Positions 5,431-7,861 of a stretch of DNA of 7,861 nt are shown piece by piece; position 1 is the stretch's first letter, and the number at the start of each line of letters is the position of its first letter. Under the pieces are notes generated by a model that had not been told where the DNA came from, ran no database searches, and was given only the letters and a program-made list of their open reading frames with translations. The DNA lies in assembly GCA_016180605.1 (NCBI GenBank), contig JACPAW010000029.1, positions 1-7,861 on the forward strand, written 5' to 3'. The position numbers and the translations under genes were made by a program. Origin of the DNA: Candidatus Omnitrophota bacterium (lineage in GTDB: Bacteria; Omnitrophota; Gorgyraeia; Aquiviventales; Aquiviventaceae).

Positions 5431-5544
5431 ATGAAGCGCCATTTACCGAAAACGATCCCCAGCCAAAAAGCTGGGTTTTTTGTTGCCCAAACCTATCTGC
5501 AGCAACGCAGGTGGGTTTTTTCTTGTCCATGGACCCATGAGTGA
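5431..5544 (+). CDS. Possible pyr leader peptide, 37 residues
   Basis: ATG 5431 opens a 37-codon frame (MKRHLPKTIP..., ending PWTHE) that stops at TGA 5542-5544, overlapping the pyrR start (ATG 5537) by 8 bases. AAAAGGG (5418-5424), the 3' flank of the PyrR hairpin, sits 6 nt upstream and can act as its ribosome-binding site. The frame passes through both terminators, whose U-tracts encode GFF and VFS. This resembles the enterobacterial pyrL leader, where a translating ribosome suppresses termination. pyrR has no visible ribosome-binding site of its own, so coupling through this frame would explain its translation. The length and overlap could be chance, and there is no homology evidence. Confidence 0.4.
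   Translation: MKRHLPKTIPSQKAGFFVAQTYLQQRRWVFSCPWTHE
5458..5481 (+). terminator. pyr attenuator, intrinsic terminator 1
   Basis: CCCAGC (5458-5463) and GCTGGG (5470-5475) form a perfect 6-bp stem with loop CAAAAA, followed directly by six T residues (5476-5481). It lies 30 nt after the PyrR-binding hairpin and 56 nt before pyrR, as expected for the PyrR-controlled attenuator. Confidence 0.85.
5491..5521 (+). terminator. pyr attenuator, second tandem terminator
   Basis: ACCTATCTGC (5491-5500) pairs with GCAGGTGGGT (5507-5516), ten pairs including two G-U, around the loop AGCAAC, followed by T5517-T5521. The loop's GCAAC (5502-5506) is also complementary to GTTGC (5482-5486), which directly follows terminator 1. 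An alternative pairing could therefore open this hairpin or lock it into a pseudoknot. Two terminators in series before pyrR would tighten repression. Confidence 0.65.
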
Positions 5545-6124
5545 ACCTCTTCTGCGGCCAGCGCACCGGGAAGGAACACGGGTCTTGGATGCCGAGATGA
5601 TCCGGCGTGCTCTCGTTCGGATCGCGCATGAAATCTTAGAGCGCAATAAAGATTCCCAAAAACTGGCATTGGTTGGGATTCATAGCCGAGGCTACTTTTT
5701 GGCCCAGCGGCTTGCCAGGGAAATCGAGGGGATCGAGAAGCATCCAGTGCTTGTCGGAGCACTAGATATTACCCTCTACCGCGATGACCTTTCGATGATT
5801 GCCCCGCATCCGATTGTTCGCTCCACAGACATCGCTTTTGATTTAACCCACGTGGATGTCATCTTGATCGATGATGTGCTATTCACAGGAAGAACCATTC
5901 GCGCGGCATTAAATGCCATCAATGATCTGGGCCGCCCAAAAACCATACAACTAGCCGTGCTCATCGACCGCGGACACCGGGAGCTTCCCATACGGGCGGA
6001 TTACGTCGGGAAGAATTTGCCGACTCGACTGAGTGAGCGCGTAGAAGTGTACTTGAACGAACGCGATGGAAAGGAAGAAGTCGCCATCGAGCCGCAGGTT
6101 ACCGCGACGGATGTGCCGCTATGA
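5537..6124 (+). CDS. pyrR: Pyrimidine operon attenuation protein / uracil phosphoribosyltransferase
   Basis: PyrR binds the pyr leader RNA when UMP or UTP is high and promotes termination; many members also make UMP from uracil and PRPP. The 195-residue protein is slightly longer than the usual ~180. It has GIHSRG (47-52), LDITLYRDDL (76-85), the PRPP loop VILIDDVLFTGRT (108-120) and the basic RGHRELPIRADYVGKNLPT stretch (145-163) characteristic of PyrR and linked to RNA binding. The start is ATG 5537: the open frame runs back to a TTG at 5480, but that stretch is terminator DNA. No ribosome-binding site precedes 5537, and the ATG overlaps the stop of a possible leader ORF. The stop overlaps pyrB by 4 bp (ATGA). 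A matching PyrR-binding hairpin lies upstream, so autoregulation is very likely. Confidence 0.96.
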   Translation: MSEPLLRPAHREGTRVLDAEMIRRALVRIAHEILERNKDSQKLALVGIHSRGYFLAQRLAREIEGIEKHPVLVGALDITLYRDDLSMIAPHPIVRSTDIAFDLTHVDVILIDDVLFTGRTIRAALNAINDLGRPKTIQLAVLIDRGHRELPIRADYVGKNLPTRLSERVEVYLNERDGKEEVAIEPQVTATDVPL

Positions 6125-7110
6125 GTCCGATGACCACCATGCCGCCAATGGCCAAGACGGCCCAGTGGATGAAAAAAGATCTTCTGGGATTGCGCGAATT
6201 GTCCGCTGAAGAAATCGGCTTGATCTTAGAGACGGCGCAGTCTTTCAAGGAGGTTTCCTTAAGACCCATCAAGAAAGTCCCCGCGTTGCGCGGCAAGACG
6301 GTCGTGAACTTATTCTTTGAGCCAAGCACCCGCACGCGCACTTCCTTTGAGTTGGCAGCCAAGCGGCTTTCCGCCGATATCGTCAATATTTCGCCCCAAG
6401 GATCGAGCCTGGCCAAAGGCGAAACCGTTTTGGATACCGTTAAGAATTTGGAAGCCTTAAAGGTGGATATTTTCGTCATTCGGCACGCGGCAGCCGGAGT
6501 CCCCCATCGCGTGGCACAACGCACCAGCGCTTGCGTGATCAATGCCGGCGATGGCGCGCATGAACATCCTACCCAAGCGCTGCTGGATCTTTTTACCATC
6601 CACGAAAAGAAAGGACGCATCGAAGGCTTAAATGTTTCCATCATCGGCGACATCTCCCATTCCCGTGTGGCGCGCTCGAACATTTGGGGATTGACGAAAC
6701 TAGGAGCCAAAGTAACCGTTTGCGGCCCCCCGCCTCTGATCCCCACACAGATCGAATCGCTTGGGGTTTCCGTGACGTATCGGATCGAGGAAGCCATAAA
6801 AGATGCGGATGTGCTGATGCTGCTGCGCATCCAGCATGAAAGGCAGGAAGCCAAGCTCGTTCCCAGTCTTCGAGAATACCGTCTGCGATATGGCATCGAT
6901 CAGGGTCGACTATCTTTTGCCAAACCCGGGATCCTCATCATGCATCCTGGGCCCGTCAATCGGGGGGTTGAGATAGACTCCGCCGTAGCGGATGGGCCGT
7001 ATTCGGTGATTTTGGATCAGGTTACGAATGGGCTGGCCGTGAGAATGGCGGTTTTGTATCTGGTTTCTGGAGCCACCCGGATGGATTTAACAGAAGGGCC
7101 GGCTCCATGA
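6121..7110 (+). CDS. pyrB: Aspartate carbamoyltransferase catalytic subunit
   Basis: PyrB joins carbamoyl phosphate and aspartate to make N-carbamoyl-aspartate, the second step of UMP synthesis, in the cytoplasm. The 329-residue protein has the carbamoyl-phosphate motif FFEPSTRTRTSF (65-76), SLAKGETVLDT (96-106), HEHPTQALLD (147-156), GDISHSRVARS (176-186), RIQHER (236-241, the equivalent of RVQxER) and MHPGPVNRGVEI (274-285). STRTRTSF together with RIQHER separates it from ornithine carbamoyltransferase. No pyrI regulatory gene follows; pyrC does, as in organisms where the two enzymes associate. ATG 6121 overlaps the pyrR stop as ATGA. Later in-frame ATGs (6130, 6139, 6148, 6169) are possible because the first ~16 residues look unconserved, but the overlap supports 6121. 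Confidence 0.97.
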   Translation: MSPMTTMPPMAKTAQWMKKDLLGLRELSAEEIGLILETAQSFKEVSLRPIKKVPALRGKTVVNLFFEPSTRTRTSFELAAKRLSADIVNISPQGSSLAKGETVLDTVKNLEALKVDIFVIRHAAAGVPHRVAQRTSACVINAGDGAHEHPTQALLDLFTIHEKKGRIEGLNVSIIGDISHSRVARSNIWGLTKLGAKVTVCGPPPLIPTQIESLGVSVTYRIEEAIKDADVLMLLRIQHERQEAKLVPSLREYRLRYGIDQGRLSFAKPGILIMHPGPVNRGVEIDSAVADGPYSVILDQVTNGLAVRMAVLYLVSGATRMDLTEGPAP

Positions 7111-7861
7111 GCAAGATTCTGATTCGAGGCGGGTACCTGGTTGATCCGGCCAATCATCGTGATGGCGTTTTCGATGTGCTCATCGAGCGGGGAAAGATCG
7201 CAGCGATTGCTCCATCCATTGCAGCTAATGGCTCCAAGGTCGTGGATGCTGCCGGGTTGATCGTGACCCCAGGGCTTGTGGATCTGCACACGCATCTTCG
7301 CCAGCCTGGACGGGAAGATAAGGAAACGATTGAAACAGGAGCTCTAGCTGCGCTGCGCGGTGGGTTTACAACCGTATGCGCCATGCCCAATACACAGCCT
7401 GCAATCGATCAACGAGGGATCGTAGACTTCGTGCATCAAGAGGCAAAGCGCGTCGGAGGAATCTCTATCCACGTGATCGGTGCGGTGACGAAAGCCAGAG
7501 AAGGGCATGAGTTGACCGACTTCGGGGAACTTTTTGAAGCTGGCTGTATCGGGCTTTCCGATGATGGGAATGCGGTGAGTGATGGTTTTCTCATGCGCCG
7601 GGCACTCGAATACGCCAAAATTTTCAACCGCCCGATCATCCAGCATGCGGAAGACCCATCCTTGATGGCATCCGGAGTCATGCACGAAGGAATCGTTTCC
7701 ACGATCCTTGGCCTTCGGGGAATCCCCAGTGAAGCGGAGACCGTGATTGTGGCCCGCGATATCGCTTTGGCAGAATTAACCGGCGGCTGGGTCCATTTTG
7801 CGCATTTATCCAGTGCGAAATCCGTTGAGTTGATCCGGCAAGCCAAGCGCCGGGGACTGCA
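7107..7861 (+). CDS. pyrC: Dihydroorotase, class I (3' end beyond window)
   Basis: Dihydroorotase closes carbamoyl-aspartate to dihydroorotate, the third step of UMP synthesis. The 251 complete codons present are over half of a typical ~425-residue class I enzyme. The metal motif DLHTHLRQPG (59-68) gives H61 and H63. LSDDG (150-154) supplies D153, which in Aquifex-type enzymes takes the place of a bridging carbamylated lysine. H180 in QHAED (179-183) and the VHFAHLSS segment (229-236) add further ligands. AMPNT (92-96) is the substrate-binding motif. The numbering matches the Aquifex-type enzyme up to H180. The last metal-binding aspartate lies off the window, so completeness cannot be judged. 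ATG 7107 overlaps the pyrB stop as ATGA. Some class I homologues are inactive (the pyrC' type), but every ligand within view is present. The symbol pyrC is used in the Bacillus sense. Confidence 0.95.
   Translation, partial: MSKILIRGGYLVDPANHRDGVFDVLIERGKIAAIAPSIAANGSKVVDAAGLIVTPGLVDLHTHLRQPGREDKETIETGALAALRGGFTTVCAMPNTQPAIDQRGIVDFVHQEAKRVGGISIHVIGAVTKAREGHELTDFGELFEAGCIGLSDDGNAVSDGFLMRRALEYAKIFNRPIIQHAEDPSLMASGVMHEGIVSTILGLRGIPSEAETVIVARDIALAELTGGWVHFAHLSSAKSVELIRQAKRRGL

Noticed and set aside
5480..5536. TTG at 5480 as the pyrR start.
   Set aside because: The extra 19 residues are encoded by the terminator T-tract and second hairpin, and PyrR homology begins after 5537.
5346..5540. A 64-codon plus-strand frame beginning at the pyr promoter -35 box.
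   Set aside because: It would start upstream of the transcription start, has no ribosome-binding site and spans the PyrR hairpin. Only the separate 5431-5544 frame has supporting signals.
6099..6896. Minus-strand open frame of 265 codons opposite pyrB.
   Set aside because: It lies wholly over pyrR/pyrB coding sequence, which is certain. The translated product has no recognisable motif, and the openness follows from codon composition.

Overview
The window looks like a single chromosomal segment from a Gram-negative-type (diderm) bacterium. It carries lpxA, the first step of lipid A synthesis, beside housekeeping genes, all on the + strand. No transposase, integrase, phage gene, tRNA, rRNA or CRISPR array is visible. 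The pyrimidine genes are of the PyrR / class I dihydroorotase type, and PyrR is joined to a leader attenuator. That combination in an LPS-bearing organism does not fit an enterobacterium. A less-studied diderm lineage, for example a PVC-type group, is a guess only; the sequence does not fix the taxon.

Layout. (1) 1-72: the last 23 codons of an amidohydrolase, probably NagA-like. (2) 86-1924: glmS, complete. (3) 1961-2473: a small four-helix membrane protein of unknown function. It overlaps (4) rsmI (2466-3176), the 16S rRNA C1402 2'-O-methyltransferase, in a short form. (5) 3177-3433: a GC-rich, highly self-complementary gap with no credible gene. Its 3' part is closed by a perfect 14-bp inverted repeat that covers the ribosome-binding site and the first two bases of the lpxA start codon. 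(6) 3434-4285: lpxA. (7) 4290-5285: an unrecognised protein with a four-cysteine zinc-ribbon-like motif followed by membrane helices. (8) 5286-5536: the pyr regulatory region, with a near-consensus sigma-70 promoter, a PyrR-binding hairpin and two successive intrinsic terminators. A possible 37-codon leader ORF runs through both terminators and overlaps the pyrR start. (9) pyrR-pyrB-pyrC (5537 to window end), joined by two ATGA overlaps; pyrC is cut off by the window edge.

How it works together. The left half centres on amino sugars: NagA-like deacetylation and GlmS both yield glucosamine-6-phosphate, the precursor of UDP-GlcNAc, and UDP-GlcNAc is the substrate of LpxA. The right half is a pyrimidine operon that also feeds UTP into UDP-GlcNAc. 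PyrR would sense UMP/UTP and promote termination ahead of its own gene.

The two places most worth a second look are the foldable element in front of lpxA and the pyr leader. The pyr leader seems to combine PyrR attenuation with a pyrL-like leader ORF and translational coupling.
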